From Arthrobacter sp. OV608 (lineage in GTDB: Bacteria; Actinomycetota; Actinomycetes; Actinomycetales; Micrococcaceae): a stretch of 64,000 nucleotides of DNA. The stretch spans positions 310,001 to 374,000 of the forward strand of contig FOEZ01000003.1 of NCBI GenBank assembly GCA_900110595.1, given 5' to 3'. Every line of letters begins with the position of its first letter. The first letter of the stretch is position 1. The notes below the pieces were generated by a model, which saw only the letters and a program-made list of their open reading frames with translations, searched no databases and had not been told where the DNA came from. Made by a program: the position numbers and the translations under genes. Positions 43,202-50,929 of this stretch are shown in pieces.

Positions 43202-44104
43202 TCACGCAGCGCCCGCCACGGCTGACGCCAACTGCAAGGAACCCACCGCGAAGGCGGCCGCGACCGCTATGCCCGTGACGACGGTGTTGTAGTAGCTCCT
43301 TCCTGCGGGCCGAAGTGAGGCCCAACTGTAGGCGGCGCTCATGAAGCAGCCGTTGAGGCTGTCGAGCAGCATCATGCCGGCGGCAAAAAGAACCGGCAGC
43401 ACCAGGCCCGCGTAGGGGGCGGTCAACAGCAGTCCTCCTGCCGTAACGCAAAGGAAGGCGACCTCCAGGGCTGAGTCCAGCCCCAGTCCAAAAAGCATTC
43501 CCACCAGGAACATTCCGCCGGGCCTGTCCACCACCCAGGACGTTCGGGACAGCAGCATGCTTACCGGCGTTCCGACAGCGGGAAATGTTCCCTCGCCATG
43601 GCTTGCCCGGGGAGGGGCCTGCCTTCTGAAGGCGCCAAGCAGCGCTTTGAGATTGGCGAGGCCGATGACGTAGAGGAACAGGCCTGCCACCAGCGCCCCT
43701 GCCGGCCCAAACGCCTGGGGGACGGCCCCCTCCAGGGATGGAGCGGCGGCAAAGCTGTGGATTCCCAGCGTTATCAGTCCGGACAACACAAAGACCAACG
43801 AGCAGTGGCCCAGGGAGAACCAGTATCCGACAGATGCGGCGGGGCGGCCCTGTTGAATCAGGGTGCGCGTCACCCCGTCGATCGCGGCGATGTGGTCGGC
43901 ATCGAAAGCGTGGCGGAGTCCCAACAGGTATGCCGTCAGCCCAAGCCCGGCCAAAGTGAACCCTGGTCCGGACTTTGGGGGCGGAGCGAGCAGTAGGACG
44001 CCGCCCCATCCAAGGACGTGCAGAAACACAATGAACGCCGTGGCCATTCCGCCTGGGAAGAGCCAGCCCGGTGCTTTTACGGTGGCTGATACCGCGCGCC
44101 GCAT
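43202..44104 (-). CDS. NicO/HoxN-type nickel/cobalt transporter
   Basis: A 300-residue membrane protein with about eight helices. The signature RHAFDADHIAAIDGVTR (H-x4-D-H) lies in helix II, and FGLGLDSALEVAFLCVTAGG and GMMLLDSLNGCFMSAAYSWA are further NiCoT motifs. It takes up Ni2+ or Co2+ for metalloenzymes. ATG 44104 or an upstream GTG at 44137 start it; longer frames overlap the cupin gene. No hydrogenase, urease or cobalamin gene is adjacent. Confidence 0.92.
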   Translation of the reverse strand: MRRAVSATVKAPGWLFPGGMATAFIVFLHVLGWGGVLLLAPPPKSGPGFTLAGLGLTAYLLGLRHAFDADHIAAIDGVTRTLIQQGRPAASVGYWFSLGHCSLVFVLSGLITLGIHSFAAAPSLEGAVPQAFGPAGALVAGLFLYVIGLANLKALLGAFRRQAPPRASHGEGTFPAVGTPVSMLLSRTSWVVDRPGGMFLVGMLFGLGLDSALEVAFLCVTAGGLLLTAPYAGLVLPVLFAAGMMLLDSLNGCFMSAAYSWASLRPAGRSYYNTVVTGIAVAAAFAVGSLQLASAVAGAA

Positions 44105-44148
44105 CCGAAGCCGGTGAGCGACGGCTTGCGCCTGCACGCCGGAGCCCT

Positions 44149-44658
44149 TTATCGGGGCGGGGTCAGGTTGTAGCGCGAAATGATGTCGGGCAGCCAAGGT
44201 GCCTCGGCGAACTGGAGCCCGAAATCGGCAGCAAGTTTTTCGATGAGCCCGGGATCCGGCGGGCCGGCCTCGAGGTGATCGGCGAGGCCCCAGAAAAAGT
44301 GTTCAAAACCCGCAGGGCTGATGATCTCGATCATGCGGGCGGGTACTTTGCCGGCATTCCACATGGTGTGCAGTTCATTCCTGGGTTTGGTGATGTATCC
44401 GCCTGCACCCAGAACGGCCTGCCGCTCACCGGACCGGAATCCGATTTCCCCTTCGAGGACGATGGAGTATTCATCCTCACGCGTGTGGATGTGGGGAGGC
44501 ACCAAAGCCCCCACGGGGAAGGGATGCTCCACGATGGATAGCTGTTCATGGGTGTCGGCGCCGAAGAGTTTAAATACGACGCCGATGGTTCCCAGCGGTG
44601 CTTCGCGTCCCTGCCCCGGCTCCACGACAGTCAGCCGTGGAGCCTCATCTTGTTCCAT
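44149..44658 (-). CDS. Cupin-domain protein
   Basis: A 169-residue single cupin. Motif 1 lies in GALVPPHIHTREDEYSIVLE (H-x-H-x4-E) and motif 2 around TKPRNELHTMWNAGKVPARM. A metal-binding beta-barrel is expected; the reaction is unknown. It is divergent from a TetR regulator and the gap holds a perfect 12-2-12 palindrome (44692-44717), so it is probably TetR-regulated. ATG 44658. Confidence 0.9.
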   Translation of the reverse strand: MEQDEAPRLTVVEPGQGREAPLGTIGVVFKLFGADTHEQLSIVEHPFPVGALVPPHIHTREDEYSIVLEGEIGFRSGERQAVLGAGGYITKPRNELHTMWNAGKVPARMIEIISPAGFEHFFWGLADHLEAGPPDPGLIEKLAADFGLQFAEAPWLPDIISRYNLTPPR

Positions 44659-44691
44659 GACGGATCCCTTTCACAATTGGTGGGCGCCAGT

Positions 44692-44717
44692 TTCGATATA
44701 CACTGGTGTATATCGAA
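44692..44717. promoter_or_regulatory. TetR operator palindrome between cupin and tetR genes
   Basis: Perfect inverted repeat TTCGATATACAC-TG-GTGTATATCGAA, 12-bp arms and 2-base spacer. It lies in the 91-base gap between the divergent cupin and TetR starts, where it could repress both. The AT-rich centre may also contain a -10 element. Confidence 0.8.
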
Positions 44718-44749
44718 TTATCCGCAGCGGAAAGGGCTGAGTCAATACT

Positions 44750-45382
44750 TTGAGTGAACAGCAGCGTTCAGCCAAAGCCCGGCAATATCAGATGCGCAAG
44801 CGCGCGGACCAGATGGACAGCACGCGCCAACGCATTGTCGAGGCCACCTCCCGCCTCCACGCCACCATCGGCCCGGCACGCACCACGATTGCCGGGATTG
44901 CCGAGCAGGCGGGAGTAACCCGGCTGACCGTTTACAAGCACTTCCCGGACGAGGCTGATCTCTACAACGCCTGTTCGGCTCACTGGCGGTCCAATCAACA
45001 ACTCCCGGACCCCGCGGAATGGTCGAAGACCGCAGACCCGGACGGCCGCCTGCGCCTGGGCCTGTCCGATATTTACCGTTTCTACCGCGACGGTGCGGAC
45101 ATGCTCCTGCGGCTGTATCGGGACAAGGAAGTGCTGCCCGAGGGGCTGCGCCGCAGCCTGCAGGACCGTGATGAGCATTTTCGGGACGTGCTTTCAGAGC
45201 CTTTTACGGACCGCCGGGACAGCCAGACCCTGCGGGCCCTTGTTGGCCACGCTGTCTCTTTCTGGACTTGGCACTCCCTCTGCCAAAGCAACGGGCTTGC
45301 CGAAGAAGCCGCAGTGGAAGCGATGGCAGCGTTGGTAGCCGCGGCCCCGGTAGTGGCGTTACCTAAGCCCGGCGCGCCTTGA
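44750..45382 (+). CDS. TetR-family transcriptional regulator
   Basis: A 210-residue regulator if started at TTG 44750, or 196 from the ATG at 44792. HTH: RIVEATSRLHATIGPARTTI, AGIAEQAGVTRLTVYKHFPD. The C-terminal domain is helical and lacks obvious ligand motifs. It is divergent from the cupin gene with a shared palindromic operator upstream, so autoregulation and control of the cupin are likely. Confidence 0.92.
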   Translation: MSEQQRSAKARQYQMRKRADQMDSTRQRIVEATSRLHATIGPARTTIAGIAEQAGVTRLTVYKHFPDEADLYNACSAHWRSNQQLPDPAEWSKTADPDGRLRLGLSDIYRFYRDGADMLLRLYRDKEVLPEGLRRSLQDRDEHFRDVLSEPFTDRRDSQTLRALVGHAVSFWTWHSLCQSNGLAEEAAVEAMAALVAAAPVVALPKPGAP

Positions 45383-45489
45383 CAGCCAGTCCGTGCATGG
45401 GAATGCCGCCTGAGGAATACTGAAGGTGCCGGGCCTTGGCTGTGGTTCACGCGCCAGGCCTCGGTTCGGCTTCTCGAAGGGGGTATCGG

Positions 45490-46485
45490 TTGGAGTCAGC
45501 AGTCCCTCGCCGCAGATCCCTCCCGGGTGCGGCGGCAATCTTCGCAGCCCTTCTGGCGTTCTCCGCCGCCGGGTGCACGGGCACTCCCGAACCGCCCGCT
45601 TCTCCTGTGCCTGATGTCCACATCGCCGCTGTGGGCGACATGAACGACGCCGGGAATGTTGACCCGGACAGCCCGTCAGGCCGGAACGCTGCGGAGATCA
45701 CCCGGCTCGTGGAGAACAACGAGATTGACGCTTTCCTGGGGCTCGGGGACTTTCAGTACAGCACCGCGCGCTGCAAGGATTACGTGGACTACTGGAAGAC
45801 GCTGTGGGGCGGCACGCTGCCCAAGTTGTACTGGGTGTCGGCCCCTAACCACGACTGGGAACCCGGACGTAATGCAGACCTGGACAACTTCATGGATGGC
45901 CGGTGTCCCGGGTCCCCGGAGAAGGCTGCGATCAACCAGGAGCGTGGTTCCATCTCGAACGGGGAACCGTACTCGAAGGACTTCGGGAACTGGCATTTCG
46001 CGTTCCTGTCCTCCGCACAGTGGAAGTACAACCCCAAGAGGGCCCGGGAGCTGACCACATGGCTGGACCAGGACCTCGCCGCTGCCAAGGAGGCTGGCAA
46101 GCACCTGGCCGTGGTGTACCACGAACCCTATTTCACCTCGAACACGGACCAGCATGAGCGGGCCGCCGACCACAAGCCGTGGGTCGACGTGATGTGGAAG
46201 CACCGGGTCCGGCTGACCCTGTCAGCGTCACAACACAACTACGAGCGGTCATGCCCGGTGAACAACGCTGACGACTGCGTCGATGACGGCATGACCGCGT
46301 TCCAGGTTTCCACGGGCGGCACCAGCCTCCGGTCCTTCATCAGCAGTCCGCGGTATATCGAGAAGCGGTTCAGCGACACCCACGGGTTCCTTCGGCTGAC
46401 GCTGCACGGGGACGGGTCCTTCGACTGGAACTTCGTGCCGACAACCGGGACAAGCACGGACTCGGGTACGCGTTCCAAACCGTAG
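45490..46485 (+). CDS. Metallophosphoesterase-like lipoprotein
   Basis: A 331-residue exported lipoprotein. The basic start and hydrophobic run (AAAIFAALLAFSAAGC) end in a lipobox whose Cys would be acylated. The calcineurin-like phosphoesterase core shows VGDMNDAG, LGLGDFQYS, a modified metal motif APNHDWEPG (GNHD is usual), VYHEPYFTS and SASQHNYERSCP. One metal ligand glycine context is altered, which may affect activity. TTG 45490 is preceded by AAGGGGG; earlier GTG and TTG codons are alternatives. Likely anchored to the cell-envelope exterior. Confidence 0.85.
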   Translation: MESAVPRRRSLPGAAAIFAALLAFSAAGCTGTPEPPASPVPDVHIAAVGDMNDAGNVDPDSPSGRNAAEITRLVENNEIDAFLGLGDFQYSTARCKDYVDYWKTLWGGTLPKLYWVSAPNHDWEPGRNADLDNFMDGRCPGSPEKAAINQERGSISNGEPYSKDFGNWHFAFLSSAQWKYNPKRARELTTWLDQDLAAAKEAGKHLAVVYHEPYFTSNTDQHERAADHKPWVDVMWKHRVRLTLSASQHNYERSCPVNNADDCVDDGMTAFQVSTGGTSLRSFISSPRYIEKRFSDTHGFLRLTLHGDGSFDWNFVPTTGTSTDSGTRSKP

Positions 46486-46500
46486 AAAGTCCCACTCCGC

Positions 46501-47268
46501 CTATGCGGCCAGGCGCTCCGCCCGCTCCCAGTGCTCCCGCAACAACGCTGCCACCCGGTCGGGCTCGATCCGGTGCGGCGGGTCGAAGTGGTGCCGCTGC
46601 GGAAATACTTCAAGCCGGAAGTCCGGGAAGACCCTGGCGAGGCGCTCCGCATTGTCCGCGTAGTCGTCAGGGTTGCTCAGCCCGCCAAGGATAAAGAGCA
46701 CCGGCCTGGTGAAAGCGGCCAGCCGCGAACGGTCAAGATCATAGGACTTGAAGGTTTCCACGAACGCCCTGATGCCGGCGGGGCGCTTTGCCATCCACGG
46801 CGGCGGGGGACCCTGCGGCGGTGGCGGCAGGACGACGTCGTGCTTAACTCCCAGCCGCATAAACGCGGGCATAAACTCCTGTGGCGGCAGCGCGTCCAGC
46901 TGGTCATACTGCTTCCACAGCTGCGCATGGGCGGGACTCCAGTCCCAGCTCCCTGCCCACGCCGGCTCCAGCAGGGCCAGGCTGAGCAGCCGCCCGCCGT
47001 GCTTCGCGGTGAAGGCCAAAGCGGCCGATCCGCCGCCCGAATACCCCACCAGGTGGAACGTGTCCCAGCCCCGCGCATCCGCTTCGCGCAGGACGCCGTC
47101 GATCTCGGTGTCCAGGCTCCAGCCGGGCGGGGGAGCCTCACCTGCGTAGAGTTCCAGGTCCTTGGCGGCGGCCTGGACCTCGGGCCCCAAAGCCTCGATC
47201 AGCGCGCCGTACGCCTGCTGGGCGGGAAGTACGCTCCCGGGAAGAAGAATGGCCCGAACTGGTTCCAT
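46501..47268 (-). CDS. Alpha/beta hydrolase (paralogue of 28.9-kb gene)
   Basis: A 255-residue alpha/beta-hydrolase. AILLPGSVLPAQQAYGALIE, nucleophile GYSGG in FHLVGYSGGGSAALAFTAKH, LFILGGLSNPDDYADNAERL and a closing histidine-rich FPQRHHFDPPHR. It matches the 28.9-29.7 kb protein along the full length, including non-motif stretches such as RLSLALLEPAWAG, so they are recent paralogues about 17 kb apart. ATG 47268. Neighbouring genes are not shared between the two sites. Confidence 0.9.
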   Translation of the reverse strand: MEPVRAILLPGSVLPAQQAYGALIEALGPEVQAAAKDLELYAGEAPPPGWSLDTEIDGVLREADARGWDTFHLVGYSGGGSAALAFTAKHGGRLLSLALLEPAWAGSWDWSPAHAQLWKQYDQLDALPPQEFMPAFMRLGVKHDVVLPPPPQGPPPPWMAKRPAGIRAFVETFKSYDLDRSRLAAFTRPVLFILGGLSNPDDYADNAERLARVFPDFRLEVFPQRHHFDPPHRIEPDRVAALLREHWERAERLAA

Positions 47269-47382
47269 GGGAGGATGCTACGCCCGCCATGGCACGTCCG
47301 GAACGTGAAGAGCCCCGGCGGCAGTGGAAGCTGCGGCCGGGGCCATTAACTGTGCGGATGCGGCGGGTTGCCGCGGGGACGT

Positions 47383-47835
47383 CTAGGCGCGTGCGGTGGT
47401 GCGGCCCTTGGTGAGGATCACAGCCAGGGCGATCATCCCCACGCCGAGCAGCAGGTGCAGGATGTTGTCGAAGCCGTTGAGGGGCACGAAGTTGCCGGCG
47501 GCATCCTGGGGGACTACGAGGCCGTAGATGAACAGGACCAGGTAGATGACCCCGCCGTAGAGCAGGAATGAGCGGGCGCCGGCGGCGCTCCTGGCCAGTG
47601 CGATGCCCGCTGCGCCGAAGAGCAGGTGGACGATGTTGTGGAGGGCCGAGACCTGGAAGAGGCCCAGCAGCATGGCCTCGGAGTGGTGGCCGGCGATGTG
47701 CAGCTGGTCGAAGTTGCTGGTGATGCCCGGAACGAAGCCCAGGACGCCAACCAGCAGGAACACCGCCCCCACAACGATCGATGCCTTCTGGACGTTGGTG
47801 CGTGCTGCCATGCCGGTGCTGGTGTGTGTTGCCAT
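47383..47835 (-). CDS. DUF4383 membrane protein
   Basis: A 150-residue protein with four hydrophobic helices and the DUF4383 pattern: VVGAVFLLVGVLGFVPGI, HHSEAMLLGLFQVSALHNIV, HLLFGAAGIALARS and a final GFDNILHLLLGVGMIALAVI. The paired HNxxHLxxG and DNxxHLxxG motifs are characteristic. Function is unknown. ATG 47835. Confidence 0.88.
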   Translation of the reverse strand: MATHTSTGMAARTNVQKASIVVGAVFLLVGVLGFVPGITSNFDQLHIAGHHSEAMLLGLFQVSALHNIVHLLFGAAGIALARSAAGARSFLLYGGVIYLVLFIYGLVVPQDAAGNFVPLNGFDNILHLLLGVGMIALAVILTKGRTTARA

Positions 47836-48085
47836 GGTGAACTCCTGAATGCGATCTATGAATATGGATCAGCCCGTCCTGCCGATCCATGTGCTTATGC
47901 CAGCAATTCGCGGTCCAGCGCACCCGGGATGGGTTGTGGCCAAAGAATTTTTGGGGCCGGATGATGCTGCTCCCTGGCCATCAAAACTTCCCCGGCTCAA
48001 TCCCCGCCACATGCGTCCCCGGAGTGCTATACCTAGCTCAAGGCAACTAATTCGGCGGTTTGCTGAGGGGCGCTAAGACCACCGG
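47836..48085. other. Intergenic region, divergent promoters
   Basis: About 250 bases between divergent DUF4383 and the lipoprotein gene. No gene, palindrome or repeat is evident beyond short AT-rich patches that may be promoters. Confidence 0.4.
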
Positions 48086-48565
48086 GTGAGCACCGGAGGC
48101 TGGAGGCGCGCAGTGCTGAGGGGACCAGTGCTGAAGGGGCGGTTGACGTGCGCCGCCTGCCTCACCGTGCTGGCAGTCCTCGCCGGCTGCGGCGGGGCAA
48201 GCAGCACCATCTCCACCGCCGTCGAGGACAGCCACTCCGCCATGGCCACCGCGCAGCTCGCAGTCCGGCTGGACTCCGCGGGCAGGCTCACCAAGGCCGC
48301 CACCGCCACCGCATTGGACGACGCACTCAAAGAACTGCAGACCAGCCGGAACTCAGTGCTCGGGCTGGCGCCCGCCAGCGCAGAAGAAAGGGAGTCAGTC
48401 CAGGAGGCGCTTTCCGCCCTGGACGGCTGCACCGCCAGCCTCACCACCGCCCGGGACGCCGTAGCGTCCGAAGACGGCGGTCCCTCCCTCACCGACGGCC
48501 AACGGGAGCTGGCCGCAGCGGCGGACCGGCTGTCCGCACTGATGGCGAAGGGCGGCGGAAAATGA
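48086..48565 (+). CDS. Small lipoprotein upstream of an Nramp-related transporter
   Basis: A 159-residue exported lipoprotein. The hydrophobic start (LTCAACLTVLAVLAGC) ends in a lipobox Cys followed by GGASS. The mature part is helical and polar (SAMATAQLAVRLDSAGRLTK, SVQEALSALDGCTASLTTAR), suggesting a coiled helical bundle. Start is GTG 48086. The TGA overlaps the transporter's ATG (ATGA), so it is probably an accessory part of the transporter unit. The family is not recognised. Confidence 0.82.
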   Translation: MSTGGWRRAVLRGPVLKGRLTCAACLTVLAVLAGCGGASSTISTAVEDSHSAMATAQLAVRLDSAGRLTKAATATALDDALKELQTSRNSVLGLAPASAEERESVQEALSALDGCTASLTTARDAVASEDGGPSLTDGQRELAAAADRLSALMAKGGGK

Positions 48566-49791
48566 AGCGGCTCCTCGGCGTCGCGCTTGGCATCCTGACG
48601 GCGATCGGCGGATTTGTGGACATCGGCGACCTGGTGACCAACGCCGTCGTGGGTTCCCGCTTTGGCCTGTCACTGGTATGGGTGGTGGGAGTGGGCGTGC
48701 TGGGCATCTGCCTGTTCGCCAACATGTCCGGGCGGGTGGCTGCGGCATCGGGCCGGGCCACATTCGAGGTGATCCGTGAACGGCTGGGGCCGCGGGCGGG
48801 GCTGGCCAACCTCTCGGCGTCGTTCCTGATCAACCTGATGACCGTGACGGCGGAAATCGGCGGCGTGGCTCTGGCCCTCCAGCTGGCCAGCAGCGTCCAC
48901 TACCTGCTGTGGATCCCGGTGGCCGCGCTCGCCGTGTGGCTGGTGGTGTGGCGGGTCAAGTTCTCCATCATGGAGAACGTCACCGGGCTGCTGGGCCTGA
49001 CCCTGATCGTGTTTGCCGTGGCCCTGTTCCTGCTCAAACCTGACTGGGGGAGCCTCGCCGGGCAGGCCCTGGCGCCCGCCGTACCCGCCGAGGAAACAGT
49101 GCCCACCTACTGGTATTACGCCATCGCCCTGTTCGGCGCGGCCATGACACCGTACGAGGTGTTCTTCTTTTCCTCCGGAGCGGTGGAGGAGGGGTGGTCC
49201 ATCAGGGACCTGGTGCAGTCGCGAGTCAACGTCCTGGTGGGCTTTCCGCTGGGCGGGCTGCTGTCCGTGGCAATCGCCGGCTGCGCCGCCGTGGTGCTCC
49301 TTCCGGCCGGGATCGCCGTGACGTCACTGTCCCAGGTGGTCCTCCCGGTGGCCGAAGGCGGGGGCAAGGTGGGATTGGCATTTGTGCTGGTGGGCCTGGT
49401 GGCGGCCACCTTTGGCGCGGCCCTCGAAACAACCCTGTCCAGTGGTTACACCCTGGCCCAGTTCTTCGGCTGGTCCTGGGGCAAGTTCCGCCGCCCGGCG
49501 CAGGCCGCCCGCTTCCACCTGGCCATGATCATCTGCCTGTTCATTGGGCTGGCGGTCCTGGCTACCGGCGTGGACCCGGTGCTGGTCACCGAATACTCGG
49601 TGGTCTTTTCCGCAATCGCCCTTCCGTTGACGTACCTGCCCATCCTGATTGTGGCCAACGATCCGCAGTACATGGGCCAACATGTCAACGGCCGGCCGGT
49701 CAACGTGCTGGCCATGGTCTACCTGGTGATCATCCTGGCGGCCTCCCTGGCGGCGATTCCCCTGATGATCGTGACGGGAGCCGGATCGTGA
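48562..49791 (+). CDS. Nramp-related divalent-metal transporter with altered metal site
   Basis: A 409-residue membrane protein with about eleven helices and an Nramp/LeuT-like layout. Helix 1 reads AIGGFVDIGDLVTNAVVGSR where canonical Nramp has D-P-G-N: here D-I-G-D. Helix 6 reads ALFGAAMTPYEVFFFSSGAV where canonical Nramp has M-P-H-N: here T-P-Y-E. The metal-binding Met, His and Asn are thus replaced by harder, oxygen-rich ligands. This points to magnesium or another hard cation rather than Mn/Fe, by analogy with Nramp-related magnesium transporters. It overlaps the lipoprotein and the first PRC gene by four bases each. Confidence 0.87.
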   Translation: MKRLLGVALGILTAIGGFVDIGDLVTNAVVGSRFGLSLVWVVGVGVLGICLFANMSGRVAAASGRATFEVIRERLGPRAGLANLSASFLINLMTVTAEIGGVALALQLASSVHYLLWIPVAALAVWLVVWRVKFSIMENVTGLLGLTLIVFAVALFLLKPDWGSLAGQALAPAVPAEETVPTYWYYAIALFGAAMTPYEVFFFSSGAVEEGWSIRDLVQSRVNVLVGFPLGGLLSVAIAGCAAVVLLPAGIAVTSLSQVVLPVAEGGGKVGLAFVLVGLVAATFGAALETTLSSGYTLAQFFGWSWGKFRRPAQAARFHLAMIICLFIGLAVLATGVDPVLVTEYSVVFSAIALPLTYLPILIVANDPQYMGQHVNGRPVNVLAMVYLVIILAASLAAIPLMIVTGAGS

Positions 49792-50195
49792 AGCCCCGCC
49801 GCCCGCTCGCGCCTGCTCCGCCCGTGGCGGGCCGCCTCCTGGATGCGCAGCTGCATCTGCTGGACCGGCAGGTCCTGGATAACGACGGCGTCCCGGTCAC
49901 CACCGTGGACGACCTTGAGTTAAGCGGGCCTGCTTTGGACCTGGAGCTGGCACCGGGCACCCCTGCGCCGGTCCTGACGGCGCTGCTGACCGGGCCGGTG
50001 CTGGGGACGCGCATCTTTGGCGGCAGGCCGCCGTCGTCCCGGCTGATCCGCATTCCCTGGAAGGACGTTTCCGACGTCGGCGTCGTGCTGAAACTGGGCG
50101 TCAGCGGCGAGCACCTGGACGCCGGCTGGGTGGAGCGCTGGATCCGGGACAAGATCATCGCGCGGATCCCGGGAGGCCGCCATGATCCTCGGTGA
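49788..50195 (+). CDS. PRC-barrel-like protein 1 of the transporter unit
   Basis: A 135-residue protein starting with GTG 49788 (GTGA overlap). LLDAQLHLLDRQVLDNDGVP then VTTVDDLELSGP is a PRC-barrel-like small beta-barrel start; the rest (RLIRIPWKDVSDVGVVLKLG) includes a helix and strands. PRC barrels often regulate or tether partners at the membrane. Likely associated with the Nramp-related transporter. Confidence 0.8.
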   Translation: MKPRRPLAPAPPVAGRLLDAQLHLLDRQVLDNDGVPVTTVDDLELSGPALDLELAPGTPAPVLTALLTGPVLGTRIFGGRPPSSRLIRIPWKDVSDVGVVLKLGVSGEHLDAGWVERWIRDKIIARIPGGRHDPR

Positions 50196-50514
50196 CCTGC
50201 TGGGCGTGGATGTCCATGACGACGGCGGCGCGCGCCTGGGCAGGGTGGCCGACGCGCGGTTTGTGGTGGACGGCGGGCCGGGGCAGCTTCTGGCCGAGGC
50301 GCGCCTGCTCGGTCTCGTGGTCAGCCCGCACAGTGCGGCCTCGTTCCTGGGCTACGAGCGGACCGGCCTGCGGCAGCCCTGGCCGCTGCCTTCGATCTTC
50401 CGGTGGCGGCACCGGGGTTCGTTCCTGGTGCTGTGGGAGGACATTTTGATGATTGGTTCCTCCGGGGTCCGGTTGCGGGAGGGGTTCACCGCTTACTCGC
50501 CGGCGCTGGATTAG
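50182..50514 (+). CDS. PRC-barrel-like protein 2 of the transporter unit
   Basis: A 110-residue protein. MILGDLLGVDVHDDGGARLG then RVADARFVVDGGPGQLLAEA is a PRC-barrel pattern, with a hydrophobic stretch IFRWRHRGSFLVLWEDILMI near the end. It overlaps the preceding gene by 14 bases. Its 3' end lies immediately next to a mazE stub, suggesting that this operon edge was involved in truncating the antitoxin gene. Confidence 0.8.
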   Translation: MILGDLLGVDVHDDGGARLGRVADARFVVDGGPGQLLAEARLLGLVVSPHSAASFLGYERTGLRQPWPLPSIFRWRHRGSFLVLWEDILMIGSSGVRLREGFTAYSPALD

Positions 50515-50591
50515 GAGGCAGCGCTGCCTCAGACCGCGCTACTGACGACCAGGACTTCATCGAGCAGATATCGGAAGACTGGCCGGAGTGA
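50515..50591 (+). pseudogene. Truncated MazE-like antitoxin remnant
   Basis: The codons before the mazF start read SAASDRATDDQDFIEQISED then WPE-TGA, the acidic toxin-binding tail of a MazE/RHH-type antitoxin. No DNA-binding N-terminal domain is in frame; upstream codons in that frame are the shadow of the PRC gene. A 62-residue read-through from ATG 50403 is possible but its first 38 residues are not antitoxin-like. GTGA couples it to mazF. Confidence 0.65.
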
Positions 50592-50914
50592 ATCGTGGCG
50601 AGCTTTGGATGGTCTCGGGAGGCACCTATGCCCAAAAGCCCCGTCCTGCGCTGATCATCCAGGACGACCTGTTTGCGGAGTCGGAGTCCGTCACCCTTTT
50701 GCCGCCGACGTCACAATTGACGGACGCTCCCTTGCTGCGGTTGACCGTAAAGCCCGGGCGCCTGAGCGGCCTTCAGCAGGTCAGTCAAATCATGGTGGAT
50801 AAGCTGGCCACGGTACAGCGCTCCAACCTCGGAGAGCGGATTGGAAGGATTGATTCCAGGACCATGGGCGCTGTGGAGCAGTCCCTTGTGGTCTTTCTGG
50901 GGCTTGGCCGATAA
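50588..50914 (+). CDS. MazF/PemK-family toxin (endoribonuclease)
   Basis: A 108-residue MazF-type toxin. NRGELWMVSGGTYAQKPRPA has the conserved RG-E/x-x-W start and KPRPAL, LLRLTVKPGRLSGLQQVSQI, then MVDKLATVQRSNLGERIGRI, the typical Q-V-x-V-D-K end region. It should cleave specific mRNAs. The start is GTG 50588, coupled to the antitoxin tail. Full antitoxin is absent here; either a distant antitoxin neutralises it or the toxin is poorly active. Confidence 0.9.
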   Translation: MNRGELWMVSGGTYAQKPRPALIIQDDLFAESESVTLLPPTSQLTDAPLLRLTVKPGRLSGLQQVSQIMVDKLATVQRSNLGERIGRIDSRTMGAVEQSLVVFLGLGR

Positions 50915-50929
50915 CGGATTTACATCCGC

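Noticed and set aside
50403..50591. A 62-residue ORF as a complete MazE antitoxin
   Set aside because: Its first 38 residues are the PRC gene read in another frame; only the last 25 look like an antitoxin.
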